Positions 21,583 through 33,867 of a stretch of DNA of 64,000 nucleotides are shown here, one piece after another. This stretch comes from Zonotrichia leucophrys gambelii (lineage: Eukaryota; Chordata; Aves; Passeriformes; Passerellidae). A program made the position numbers and the translations under genes. Numbering within the stretch: the first letter of the stretch is position 1; every line of letters starts with the position of its first letter. The stretch lies in contig NC_088170.1 of NCBI RefSeq assembly GCF_028769735.1, positions 45,242,585 to 45,306,584 on the forward strand. The letters run 5' to 3'. Under the pieces are notes generated by a model. That model ran no database searches and had not been told where the DNA came from. It saw only the letters and a list, made by a program, of their open reading frames with translations.

Positions 21583-24500
21583 GCCTGTTTGTAATAATTT
21601 TCTTTTAAAATAATGATACATGTTGCATATAAAAAGCCACAGTCAACGGTGAATTTCTTAATGTCTTATTTTCAGGTATAATTTGAACATTGACTGGAGC
21701 CTGGAACCTGTCCTCAAACTGATTAGTAACTTACTTGAAAGCTTGTTGCCATAATTTAGAGGACTATTCCTGTAAACCAGGGCTATTGGTCATGTTTAAG
21801 GACACCTGAGTCTGACCCTAAGATTTATTTAATTTCCTCTGCAAAATGAGAGATTTAAAAAAAGGAAAGAAAGCAACAACAGATTTATAGAAGTTTGTAA
21901 AACATGTATGTCAAACTTCACCTCTTGAATCTTACAGGTTTCAAATATTAATTTATAGAACAGTGTGAGCAACAAGGCTTAAAATTATTCTTCTTATTCT
22001 GCTATAAGTAGATGACAGTCTAGTCAATTTAGTCAATTGCACTACATTTTGTACATTTTGCTTTTGATGAGGACTATTATTTCCAACAGTCATAATATGT
22101 AACAATGCCATAGCTTGTCATGACTTATCTGAAAAACATGAAAGCATGCAAGAAATACATGGAGTTATGAATGTCACTATTACATAGGCACTGTTTTTCA
22201 TGGTACTTACTGAAGTGCTTTTATAAACCTGCTAATATTTTGTTTTCTATTACAGAAGTGTGAATGCTACTAAAAAAATTATTTTCACCACTAAAAAGTG
22301 CCACTTACTTAAAGAACTTGTTTAGAGAACTTGTTTATCTAACAGAACAAAGCCTTATGAAAACAAGAAGGAATGCTTGCTCCCTCCAAAATTTCTGAAT
22401 CTCCTGTCCATTTATGAAGACAAGATGCAAAGAGTGAGCAGTGAATTGCCTCACAGGTAGTACACTCAGACAGCTATTAGAATATAGTGCAGACTACTGT
22501 AAAATTTACAAGACTGACACAGAGTTGATTAGATTTAAGAGATATAATTGCATTTGATTCAATAGACATAATAAATATTGCATTTAACCTCACTGGTATG
22601 TTCCAATGTCTACTGAAGCATATGGACAAATACCCACAAAAGGAATTATATTCAGACCCTTATTCAGGGTTCTTTGAGTAGATGAAGTTATAGATTCAAA
22701 GATTTTTAGCCCTATCATCCTTGGCTTACACTGCTGCAATTTTTCCTAATTCAAGCATACTTTACATAAGAAAAGTTCCCTAGTCTTCACCAGAGAATGA
22801 TCTCGAGTAATTCCTCTGTATTTGGAATACCTGTTGCAATCTTGTTTTCTTTAGAGATTTCCTACACAAACATCTCTCTGGCCGAGAAAGAGGTTATAAC
22901 ATGCAGGAGGAATAATAAATGAAATACCTTAGGTGTATTGATAGCCCTAAATTAACTACATGTACTAGAACGAGACATCAAAAAAAGATTGATTCAAGCT
23001 GGCAATTAATACTTTTTGCTGAAGTGCTCTGATTCCCAAACAGAGAAAGCAGCGATTACTGTTGAGGTATTAGCCTTATTTGGAAAAGTTTAAAATGCCT
23101 CTTAAAGTTAGAAATTTAAAGTTATAAAATTGAGTTTGAGAAAACATTTAGATCTAAGAACTGAGGTTAAATGAAGACTGATTGAATTGTTCGTTTGCTA
23201 GACATTCTTTCAACATTCTCCTGAAATCCCATGAGATATTCAGCAAACTTGGATTCTCTCATCTAAATCAGTAGCCTAAAATGAAAATCATGCTAAGATC
23301 TGTATACAACCAGTGGAAAGAGAAGACCTTGACATTGTGATGTAGATCAGTAGTAAGTTGTGTTAGTTTTCCCCATTTCTCTCCCTTGGCTTTAGAGGAA
23401 AGCTAGGCAACTGTGCTATTAATTTGGGTGTCTCTGCTCAGGACTTATGATGAGATTAAAAGAATCTGGGCTTCTATATTGACTTTAAAAATCATGTAAT
23501 GTTCTCCATTAAAATCTATCTGTTCAAAAGGTATCATTGAAATAAATGCAAGACATCATCTGATGTTAAATTAGCTTTCTAAATTACTTGGTAGTAAATT
23601 TAGAGAGGACAACAGCAAAGCTCCCTTCACTGGCATAAAACCTGCATACACTGATACTGCATCTCCCAGTTTAACAAATAATTTGTGAGGTTTTTCCTTC
23701 CTTAGAAAATTCTCAGAAGTTCTTCTATTTATACTGCAATGCTAAAGGAGAGTAGTAATAAGTGCAGGTCAATTACTGAGCATAGGTTAGAGGGTTTGAA
23801 ATCTTAGTGACCTTGAGTGGAATCAGGTTCCAAATGAAATTTGTTAAATACCATTATGTTACATGGCAACTCTGGGAGTCAGGGAATGAGAGAATAGTAG
23901 AGCCAAGGTCCCTTGGGGCAGCCTGATAAAATGCAGCAATACCTGTATAAATAACACATTTGTTATATCTAGTTTTGTTGCTTTAAAATGGTTTGCTCAG
24001 GAAGCTGCTGAGCTCAGAGGAAGAAATCGCCTCATCTCAGCCATCACAGAGGCATTGCTGTATACTGCCTCTGTTCTAACCATGGCAACACACTGCCACC
24101 AAAAAAAAAATTTAAAAATAGTTAAAAATCAGTGATACAAAACTAGATTAAAAATCATTTTAGAATTAAAGCATAACCCAAAGATTTCTTGGCTAGCATT
24201 TAATCACACATATTTTCTTTTTAAAAGCTCCCAATTTTACCTCAGTTCCCAGGTTTTCTTTTTTAGATTCCACTTCCAGTGCAGTAGATATGCCATGTTT
24301 TTTCTATGGGACTACATCTGAAATGAGTCAGTCACTCTATACAACTCACAGTCGAAAGAACTTCATCTAAAAGTACCTTCAGATTGAATCTTTTGTGTGA
24401 AGCCTGAGCAATCTGCAGCCAGTGAAGAATAAAAATATATTGAGGACTCACTGCCAGAGATGCAATCGGGAGATGCAGAAATAATTGCTGGAAAATATCA

Positions 24501-24913
24501 GAAGATGGTGTGCTAGTGAAAATTTGTGTTTTGTCTGCTTTTAGAGGACTCTGTGTATCCAGCCTACATACTTACTTTACTGTCCAGAGTGCATGGAGAG
24601 TAAAAGAAGTATCATAGACAAAATTAATCAAGAACTGTTCCAACATAAAAATAGCTGAGTTTTAACAAAAAAGATAGGGCTAATAATGATCTATTTTTAT
24701 TTCATTTTTGCATTCAAGATAAAGTCAATGTCCAGTTCCTAGATGACAATTGAGCCTAGTTTTACAACTGTCTAATTAACAGGCAATGCTTATAGTAATT
24801 TATGGTCATAAATATTGCATAAGTTTCTATTAAGATAATAGGGATTATAGCTTTAATTTTCCCCATTTTTTCATGTTTAAATAAATTTGAGGTCTGTTAT
24901 GTTAGTCTGAAAT

Positions 24914-24941
24914 AGGAAAAAAAGAAAAAGAAAGAAAAAAA
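24914..24941. repeat. Purine-only A/G tract
   Basis: A 28-bp run of only A and G, mainly AAAG and AAAAG units. It is low-complexity sequence. Confidence 0.85.
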
Positions 24942-27045
24942 TAAGTTACACAGAAGGATTTGTGCTGGAACTTTTACCTGTTTCTGCAGGTAGTTGATTA
25001 ATATTTTCTCTGAAAAGCAGTAACTCTGAGATAATTTTCTCACATTTTATGCTGTTCTATGAATTATAGAAGAATCCACACTGGCTGCCTATGTTATTTT
25101 GCAAGAGCTTCTACTCTTTTTAGAAGCAGACTGAAGTAAGAAAAATTGAATCATCCAAGCAGTCACTTGGTGCCATCACAGACTTGCCCAAAGCAAAAAA
25201 GGAAGTCAACATGAAAATTATTTTGAGAGATAAAGCAGGTTAAAAATAATGAGGTCACTATTTCTATGAAAATAACAATGATCAAGAAGATCAACAATTG
25301 AGACTTTTACAGATAACTGGAACAAATTATGAAGTTCCTAGAATAATGTAGCCTTTCCAACTAAAGATCAAGGAATGTCACGAGTTTATTTTTGTACCAA
25401 GTCAATAACATACCTTAAAATTCACACCCAACTTCCCAAAACTAAAATTAAAAAAACAATCCATCTAATAAATCAGAAACCTTGATATTTACAGAAATTG
25501 TAGCATTTTTTGAAAAGTATTGAGAACTAAGACAGTAAAGCCTGTAGACAGGCTGGCATGCTGGCACTGCTCAGAGGATCCAGTGCAGGGCCTCAGAGCT
25601 TCTCAGCTGGAGAAGCTGCAACTTTTTCAAAGATTAGACTTAGATTAGACTGCACAGCAAGGCATCTCTCACTGCTCATGCATCAGGGAGTACTGTGCTT
25701 AACAGTGTTATTCATCTCTTCAAGGAGACACTAATTTTAGGATACTTTAGAAATGCTGTTCCATCTGTGAATTAAATTGCACTTCATATCTCACAAACAC
25801 CAAGAACTAAGTAGAAGTCACCTTCACTTTTTCTCTTTCTATTTAATTTTGCTGCAAGAGGCATGTAATCCACAGCTTTCTTGTTGTGCCTGGCCATTTA
25901 AATTTTTGATCCTTTTTAATACACTGTAATAATCAGTCTATAAAGTCCAATTACTCAGGGTAAAAATGACTGACATCTCTAGACTCAACAAACCCCAACT
26001 TAACAAAATGTATGACTTTGAACTCTATAATTTTCTGTATAAATCCATATCTCCCATTTTCATATTGTCCCAGCTTGTATCTTCACTGGCAACACAGGTT
26101 TGCTCTTATAGGCAGGAAAATTTAACAACAAATTACAGAGCACATGAATGCATAAATCATTGCATGAATATTAAAAATGAAAGTGGACATAATCTGCTGT
26201 TGAGGCAAAAATGTGGTTAAACACCTTTACATATCACCTCTCCAAGACGAACCCTAGAAAATTTTGTGTGACTGGATTAAACAAACCTTCAGTTTCATGG
26301 AAATTCCAAATGTCCCCTAAACACTAGTAAAATCATTAATTTCTAGTAAACAATGACAATGCATTAGTGATGTCATTCCTTAAGATATAAACTAAAGCTA
26401 GGATATGAAAAAAATTGGATTCTCCATTTATCTAATATTTTTCTTTTATCTGAGTCATTGTACTATGTGCCTTTCCAAAGCAATTTTAAATTTTATAAAT
26501 AAAGCTATAAATAAATTTGCTAAAGTTAAATTCAACATCTTTATGATAAAATTATAAGGATGTTCTGTGTGTAAAAAGATGCTCCATTAGAAATGTGTGC
26601 TTAAAATACCTAGAATATGACATCTCATGGTTTTACCTGAGGCAGGAAAAAGTAGCTTTTATACTGGGTAAGTCATAAAGTATTATGAAATGCACTATAT
26701 TAAGAACTATAGCAACCATTACTATTTCAATTTTATTTTTTTAAACTATCATGCAAAGTTAAAAACTGCTTTTTTTTCTTAAACTGCAAGAGAGAATCCT
26801 TTCTCTGCTTAAAGCAAAGCTCTTTTAAATAGCAATGCAATACTGAAATCTTAATTCTGATGTTGTTAGTTTACACATAACTTGTGGCCATCTGACTGCT
26901 GACATGAAGCCAGTTGCAATATGCCTAAAAAGGACTGAAACTTTCTACAGTTTCCTAAATTAGTTGTATAGAAACCACAGTGGGGGGAAAAAAGTAATTT
27001 GGATATATTTATATGTTATTTACACTAATAACATGTTTCAGGAAC

Positions 27046-27076
27046 AAAAAAAAAAAAAAAAACAAAAACAACAGAA
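27046..27076. repeat. A17 run continuing into an (AAAAC)-rich tract
   Basis: Seventeen A residues (27046-27062) followed by CAAAAACAACAG-type sequence, a few bases before the 5'-truncated CR1 copy. CR1 does not end in poly-A, so this is not its tail. It may have served as an A-rich insertion site. Confidence 0.85.
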
Positions 27077-27099
27077 AGCCATGCAGCAGACTCCCAGGA

Positions 27100-27621
27100 T
27101 AAAAAGGTCATGGACATGGTAGAGAGCCACTAAATTGGTGGCCCTAACCCTATGGACATTGGTAGAGAGCCAAAGAGAGCCACTAAATTGATCACAGGGC
27201 TGGAGCACCTGTCCTGTGAAAGGGAGGCTGACAGAGTTGTGATTGCTCAGACTGGAGAAGAGAAGGCTCTGAGGAGGCCTCAGAGCAGCCACCCAGCACT
27301 TAAAAGGGCCTAGACCAGAAAGCTGGTGCGGGACTGTTTACAAGGGTAAGTAGTGATAGAACAAAGAGTAATGACCTTAAACTAAAAAAAAGTTCATTTA
27401 AATTAAATATCTTCTACAAATTCTTTAGTGTGAGGGTGCTGAGAGAAAAGAAGTGGTTGCCTAGAGATGATGTGGATGCCCCATCCCTGGAGGTGTTCAA
27501 GGCCAGGCTGGATGGCCAGCAACCTGTTCTAGTAGAAGGTGTCTCTGCCCATGGAACTGGATGGGCAGTTCCAACTGGGACTCTTCCAACCCAGGCCATT
27601 CTATGGTTCTATGATTCTATG
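27100..27621 (+). mobile_element. CR1 LINE 3' end, forward orientation
   Basis: This is the best-preserved LINE copy in the window. It starts near 27100 in the last part of CR1 ORF2. It follows the family order through the GGGCTGGAGCACCT block (about 27198), the CTGGAGAAGAGAAGGCTC block (27252), the TACAAGGG block (27339) and the GGATGCCCCATCCCTGGAGG block (27473). It ends in three tandem octamers, ATTCTATG, GTTCTATG and ATTCTATG (27598-27621), the hallmark of CR1 3' ends. It is 5'-truncated to about 520 bp. The reading frame is broken, so the open frames crossing it (27430-27723 and reverse 27038-27292 and 27414-27599) are not genes. A partial internal duplication lies at 27111-27192. Confidence 0.93.
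27111..27192 (+). repeat. Imperfect tandem duplication inside the CR1 copy
   Basis: The unit containing TGGACAT(T)GGTAGAGAGCC and CACTAAATTG occurs at about 27111-27138 and again at 27152-27191. The second copy has an extra AAAGAGAGC. The family normally has one such segment here, so this is a local duplication after or during insertion. Confidence 0.75.
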
Positions 27622-28537
27622 ATAAATCAATACCAGATAATACATGTAAGCAAGACTATGAGAAATTTATATAGTCCCCATTTAGTGACCTCTAATATGT
27701 GTGCTGAAGAGTCTATGCTGTAATAAAATAGAAAGAACATATTTTTCTCTGCATGAACCAGTGAAAATAATAAACTAAATCAACCAGAAAAAGGGCATGA
27801 ATAAAGGAGAATACAGTAGCATATGAAAGAAGATAATTTCTCAAGTAACAGTATGCAATCCTGTACACTTGACAACTCAAATTATTTTGAACAATGAGTA
27901 ATTTATGGCTGTGAACGGACAAGCACATTCCTTCCTTCATTTATTTGTTTTATTCCCCATAGCACACAGCAAATAAATAATATTACTTCTAAGGAGACAT
28001 TTTCTGCTGCTATCATTTGCGCCTTGAGGAAAAGGATCTTAATATCTTTGAGCTTATGAACAAACCCACTTACTGTCAGACATTCCTCCCTTTTCTCATT
28101 CTTCATAATAAATTCCACAAATTTTTTTGTGCTCTAAAGAAAAGCAACATTAACAGGTTTAGTGTGACACAGATTCAGGTTTTCAAGATTCTTTAAAGCT
28201 AGGGCATCAGCATGGCAAGTCAATTATTATTTCTCCTATTTGGGAAGATACTTTCTTGTCCTGTTAAATTTGGAAATAAATCCTGTATTTCCTAGAGAGC
28301 AGATTCAATTCAAAATACTAAAAAAATCTTGAAAGTTATTTAAAATGTAAATAATTGGCAACTTGTAAAGGATTAAAATTATACAAGATTAATCATCAGA
28401 ATCGAAATTTAAGCCTTTTCCACAATACTGCATTTAATTAACAAGGTTGAATACTTGGTATTTTATATTAGCAGCATCACAACAAAGCATAAGCTGTGCA
28501 ACCTGGAACAACAGGCTAATTCCAATAAAGCAGTCAG

Positions 28538-28580
28538 TAATATAGTTTCATATATTACTAAATAATATAGTTTCATATAT
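28538..28580. repeat. Tandem duplication with 25-bp period
   Basis: The 18-mer TAATATAGTTTCATATAT occurs at 28538-28555 and again at 28563-28580, identical in both places. The near-perfect identity suggests a fairly recent slippage event. Confidence 0.9.
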
Positions 28581-31500
28581 GACAAAAATACATGCAAGAA
28601 AGCACATGTGTGTTGTAGCTAAATCTAGGCACTAACTACTTAGTCTTCACTCTTAATGGTGACAGATGCTAAGACCCTTTCTGAACCATTTTCTACAGAA
28701 TTAATTTATGTTTCTGGTTTTGCATTGACCACAAATGCACCTTAAACAGATCATCCTAAAGTCAGCTTTTGGAAATACAAACCAATGCCATTTTTAGCCT
28801 ATTTCCCAAGCAGTTGACCACAATCAGAGGTTCAGATGTTCCTATACTTTGCTATGCAAACGTAGGAAGACAAAAATATATATTGTTGAAAGACCAGATT
28901 GAAAACTACCTTAAGTATTCCTAAACAATGACTGTGATCACAAAGAACTAGATAACCAGTTGTAAGTAAATCAGATCTGTTTGTAGTAAAGTGTGGGTTA
29001 TAACTCATAAACCTAGAAACAATCTTAGGATGCAGCAATTTTAGCTGCTGCCTCTTCCTGCACTTCTCACAACTGTTGCAATTCATTGATGATTTTACCA
29101 TCGGTCTCAAAGGCTAAAATACTTGGTTTAAATACATAAAAGCCAGACAGGCAACTCCATTATTACATGCAAAGGCATCTCTAGAGCTGTAAACACAAGC
29201 TTAAAACTTCCCAGCACTTTTGCAGTTCTACCTGTTAACAATTGTGAGACTAGAATGGGCTTGTCACCAGGATGGCCTCATCTAGGCTTTGTCATGGCAG
29301 TGCAAATTAACACAAAATACCTCCTGGATTGTGTTAAGGTTGCATCAAATGAACTGCCTTACTTGTTGGTACATGTCATTGAGACATTTCAAAGACAAGC
29401 TGGGAAGGTCTGTTAAATTAAATGAACCCTTGTTGTTGCATTCTTATTCCTATTTGTTGCAGACAAGATCTGGGCAATGCAATATCTCTATTATCAAAAA
29501 CATGATAGTCATGCTTTAAGTCAGGTAAATATAATCAGAAAAGAAATCAAAGGAACATGCTAAGCTGCAAAGATCCCTAAGTGTTTCTTTTCTCTTACAA
29601 CTCTTTTTGTGCAAATTTTCAGTGTAACACTGGGGATTAAAGCTTAATTAAATTTTATGCATCCTAGTGCCTCATGATGGGCAATAGTGATGCAGTATAC
29701 CAAACAAAAAAAAGAGGAATAACGCTTTGTGGAAAAGATCTATACCTTTTTAAAGTGATCTTGTTCTGGCAACAGAGAAATGTAATCTAAATTCCTACAC
29801 GAAAATGACAAAAATACATTAAACTCAATTTTATAATAAGTTGCTTCAAAAATAACATTTTATGCCATATTTCAGCTCAGAAAAATTTCATAACATCCAA
29901 ATTCCACCTTTTGATGAACAGACATTCTGAGTAAGTCTGGCATGCTTTTAATTGCAGAAGTACATGTACACCTCTAAAATAAAAGTGTTCAGTATTCAAA
30001 CTTTTCAAGGACCACTTCATTTAGGACTCTGAGGGTGATATCAAATCTGAAATGACAGTTATGATTTTCAGGCATATTTCCCTCTATAACACGCACATTC
30101 TTCACATTTTAAAAAAATGGAGACGCAGTTACAGCTGCTGCCTTCTGATCTGTGTGCACTGAGAAGAACATCAACATATTCAGCTTATCACAACCATTTG
30201 CAAGAGCATGTTTGTCAAGCAAAACTATCTCAGACCACGAGAGAACTGATGTCTCAGTTGGATTACTTCACTAACTCTTCTATAACTGCATAGAAGGGTT
30301 ATTTTAACTGACTCTATGCAAAGAAAAACAAAAAATTATCACAGACTGTTAAGCAACTCGGAATCACTTTGAAATCTAAAATTGTTTCAGGCTTGAGGGT
30401 TCAACATGCAAATAAAATCTAGAGCTACTCTAAATAAAACAGCAGGAAGAAAATTATAAGCTTTAATACTGGCCTTTTTCTAAAGTACAGGCCATATCTC
30501 AAACAAAAAACGGGCATTCTGATGCAGCATATATTAAATATACTGATTATTCCAACATTTTTATAGAGCTACTCCTCAGTGAGTCACAGCAAAATTCATA
30601 ATATGGTACCATTAGGCTCACATCAGAGGTGTGGAAATAAGCATAACAAGACTCTCCTGAGCTTTAAGCAAATACAACTAATGATCAGAAAACACTGACT
30701 GCTATATAGAAACCATGTCTGTTAATTTGTCACACTAGTTTGGTTTCAGACAAAATTGTCTCTTCATTTATGACTTTCAGCTTAAGGGCAGCCAGAGAAC
30801 AAATTAATTATTTCAATGATATCTCTCTGTTGGTTAACCTTTTAGACCTTTGATGCCTGAACCTAAAATTCTGTGTGCTGAGGGCTACACTTGCCTAAGT
30901 AAAAGATAGCTTCTCCTAAATTGCTTTGAAATGTCACATAAGCATGGACAAAAAAAAATAGACTGGTATTTTCACTTTTTATTATTTATTGTTAAAAGAA
31001 CTTATGGCATTCTTATGGTCTGTCCTCACAAGAGCAAGAAAAAGTTCATATCTATGATTTTTTTTTAATACATATTTGGCTTGTCTTGTCCTTTTTGACT
31101 AAGCTCTCTAAGAGACCAACTCCTTTCCTCAAATTCCATAGTCATGAAAGATTAGGAGACCTTGAGGAAAGAAGACAAGGTATCCAGAAAATTAAAAGTA
31201 GATTCTTGGAAGCAGAGTATCTAGCACTCTTAGCAATTATTTGATTACGAAACTCATCCCTGTATAGTCTGTATAATATTTGATGTTACTACAATATTCC
31301 TAACACATTACAATGCTTTATAAACGTATTTGTATACAATGTATTCTATTTGTATATGAATATATACAAGTAATATATAATCAGATCTTTATCATAAAGA
31401 AAATCATTTAGAGAAAACTTCTCAGAATTAAAAGCACAAAAGTGTCAATCCTTTTTCCAGTGGTATCTATAGAAAAGCTGAGCAATTTCAGTAAGGCCAG

Positions 31501-33795
31501 GGTTTTGTTAAGGTTCAAAGGAGGCAATCATTTTGACTGGACTGTGACAATGCAAAGAGTCTTGTTAACTTGTATGGCATCAGCCAGTTTTAGAAGGGGT
31601 AAAGCAATTGACACTACCCATTTAAGGAACATGAAAAGTGAGGACAAGGACCCATAAGAGTTCACCTTTTTCCATGATTGCCAAGTTATTCTGATCAAAA
31701 AGTATCTCAGCAAAAGCTTCTGTGCTTTGTTAAGTATTTGCAGCCCCTCAGCTGTGGCTCTGACTGACCTTTACTTAGCACAAATTACTCTAACTGTTGT
31801 ACTGCCATATAGAAAAGATTGGCTCCAAATTAGTCTCTTCTGATATGAGAGACCAGAAAAATTGATTGCTCAGTGCCTTCTTACTGACCTCCCACTCACT
31901 TGAATATTAAAATTCCAGAACTGCCACAAACACATGAAGGGTTTTTACACACATCAGCAATGCATTTGACTACTGCATACATGTATAACTCAAAGCAGAA
32001 TTGAAGGATTGCATAGTGAATGTTATTAAGAAAATAATCTCATTAATATTTCAAAGGGCCAGATTCCCTTCTCAGAATATGCAGCAAATAAAGATAGCCT
32101 AAAAGAAATGCTAAGCCCAGAAGACCCTGTAAACCCCAGGGTCTTCTAAACCCCACGTTTATTAGAGACCTTCATATATGGGGATAAACTTTAATACGTG
32201 ATGTCATAAAGATATCTGGAAAGAGATTCAAAGAGCCAAGTAGACATGTTCTGGATGTGTTGAGAATACAAGCCTGGGAAGATGCCTTCATACAATTAGA
32301 GGAGATTCAAGCTGTATAAAGCACTTCTCAAGGCATTTCTTCTCCAAAGGGCTGCTATGCACTGTGATAACCCACTGAAAGTGCACACAACTGTCGAAAG
32401 AAAAAATTCCCATGCCCAAAGGAAGGCAGCCTCATGAACCTCTGAAGAAGAGACAGTAAACCAGGTTATATCCAGGCACAGAGATGCAAACATCCACATG
32501 CTTCTCCGCAAAAGGTTTTGGGAGTCTGGCCCTGCAGAACATGCCTACCAGGTGATAATCTTACTCTGTCTTCTGGATTCCAAGAAGAAAGCGTGGATGG
32601 AGGCACTTCCTAAAGCGTAGTACTCACAGAATCACATATATGGCACACTACAGGAAACTAGGGAATTTTGGTGTGAGATGGGAAGACACCTTGAAAGCTC
32701 AGGAGTTTGAGAGTTAGATAAGGACTAGTCAGTAGGGTTTATATTAAAGTCTCAAGTTTAGATGCCTGAAGGTCATTGAATTTCCACCTTAGGAATCTTT
32801 CCTAGGATCACAATGAGTAAACACATTTTATGCTTGTTATGAATCTAATAAATACACAGTAATTTAATTTTCCCAATGAAATTGTCAGCAGGGGGGAAAA
32901 ATTATTTTATTAGCAAAACCAGGGAACAAAAGTGTAATTTGTGCAGATCCTCACCAATTTCAGTAGGGCTTCCCATAGTGGCAGTTATCCTTTCACTTAG
33001 AATAAATTACAGGCCAAGATCTAACCATCAAAACAGATTAGCTAATTACTTACAAATGGCAAACATAAGCACAAACAAAAAAAGTGGAAGAAAACAAGCT
33101 TTTTTTTTTCTGCTAATCCTAAATACAGACTAAGACTAGCATTTTAAGGAAGATATTTCATTTCCAGACTATAGAGAGCTATTAATGAAGTTTGCATAAT
33201 GATTTTAGACAGCTCTTCTCCAATACACACCATATCATAACATGGACAATAAATGCTTTTATTAACAAGCAGATGAGTTTGCCATTCCTATTCCAAATAA
33301 GGATTCTCTCATAATCAGAAATTGCACATTCCCTAGAAGGAAAATTCTTACTGAGTACACAGCTGCAAGAAAACCCTGCTGCAGCTGCACCCTGCGCTTC
33401 CTTCAGAAGAGGTTCCCATGGTGTGGAAATTACTTCCAACAGTGTTATAGGCATAAATGCAGTTTACATTTAAAATATATTTCCACCTTTAGTTTTGAAA
33501 CACATGGTATACTGAGAGTGCAGTACAAAACAGATTCCACTCATCCTTTCTTCTTTGACCCCAAGTTTAGCAGAAATATGTGTGACTAAAAGTTGGAAAT
33601 GATGGAGAAAAACCAAACCACAAAACAGTGAAAACATGTTTGATTTCAAGGGAATAAAAAGCGCTTTCAAGGATAAGGATAAGTTTCATAAAAAATATCT
33701 CAGCATTAAGCAATGAACGTATAAATAATTTAAAGATCTCAAGTAAAAGCAGCCCTTCCTTCCACAGGGTTTTCCTGAACCTACTATTGCACTTA

Positions 33796-33820
33796 ACAAG
33801 AGCTACAAGAGCTACAAGAG
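33796..33820. repeat. Tandem 9-bp repeat AGCTACAAG
   Basis: Two full copies (33801-33809 and 33810-33818) are flanked by a partial unit on each side. It directly precedes a pyrimidine-rich tract. Confidence 0.9.
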
Positions 33821-33867
33821 TCCTCCCTCCCTCACTCCCTCTCTTTCCTTCTTCCTCTCTTTCTGTC
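33821..33867. repeat. Polypyrimidine tract (TC-rich)
   Basis: A 47-bp run of C and T interrupted by only one A and one G, built from TCCC, TCTT and TTCC units. Such tracts can form triplex DNA or bind pyrimidine-tract proteins. No AG splice acceptor with an open exon follows it. Confidence 0.85.

Larger units (their letters stand above)
19561..27045. other. AT-rich non-coding sequence, about 7.5 kb
   Basis: No gene, RNA or recognisable transposon. Simple sequence includes T14 at 21446-21459, a TA/TG run at 21561-21582, A10 at 24101-24110 and an A/G tract at 24914-24941. The one longer frame (25966-26220) has no family resemblance. Confidence 0.65.

Noticed and set aside
27046..27062. Poly-A run as the tail of a retroposed gene copy
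   Set aside because: No coding or transcript-like body lies upstream. The element downstream is CR1, which ends in octamers and not poly-A.
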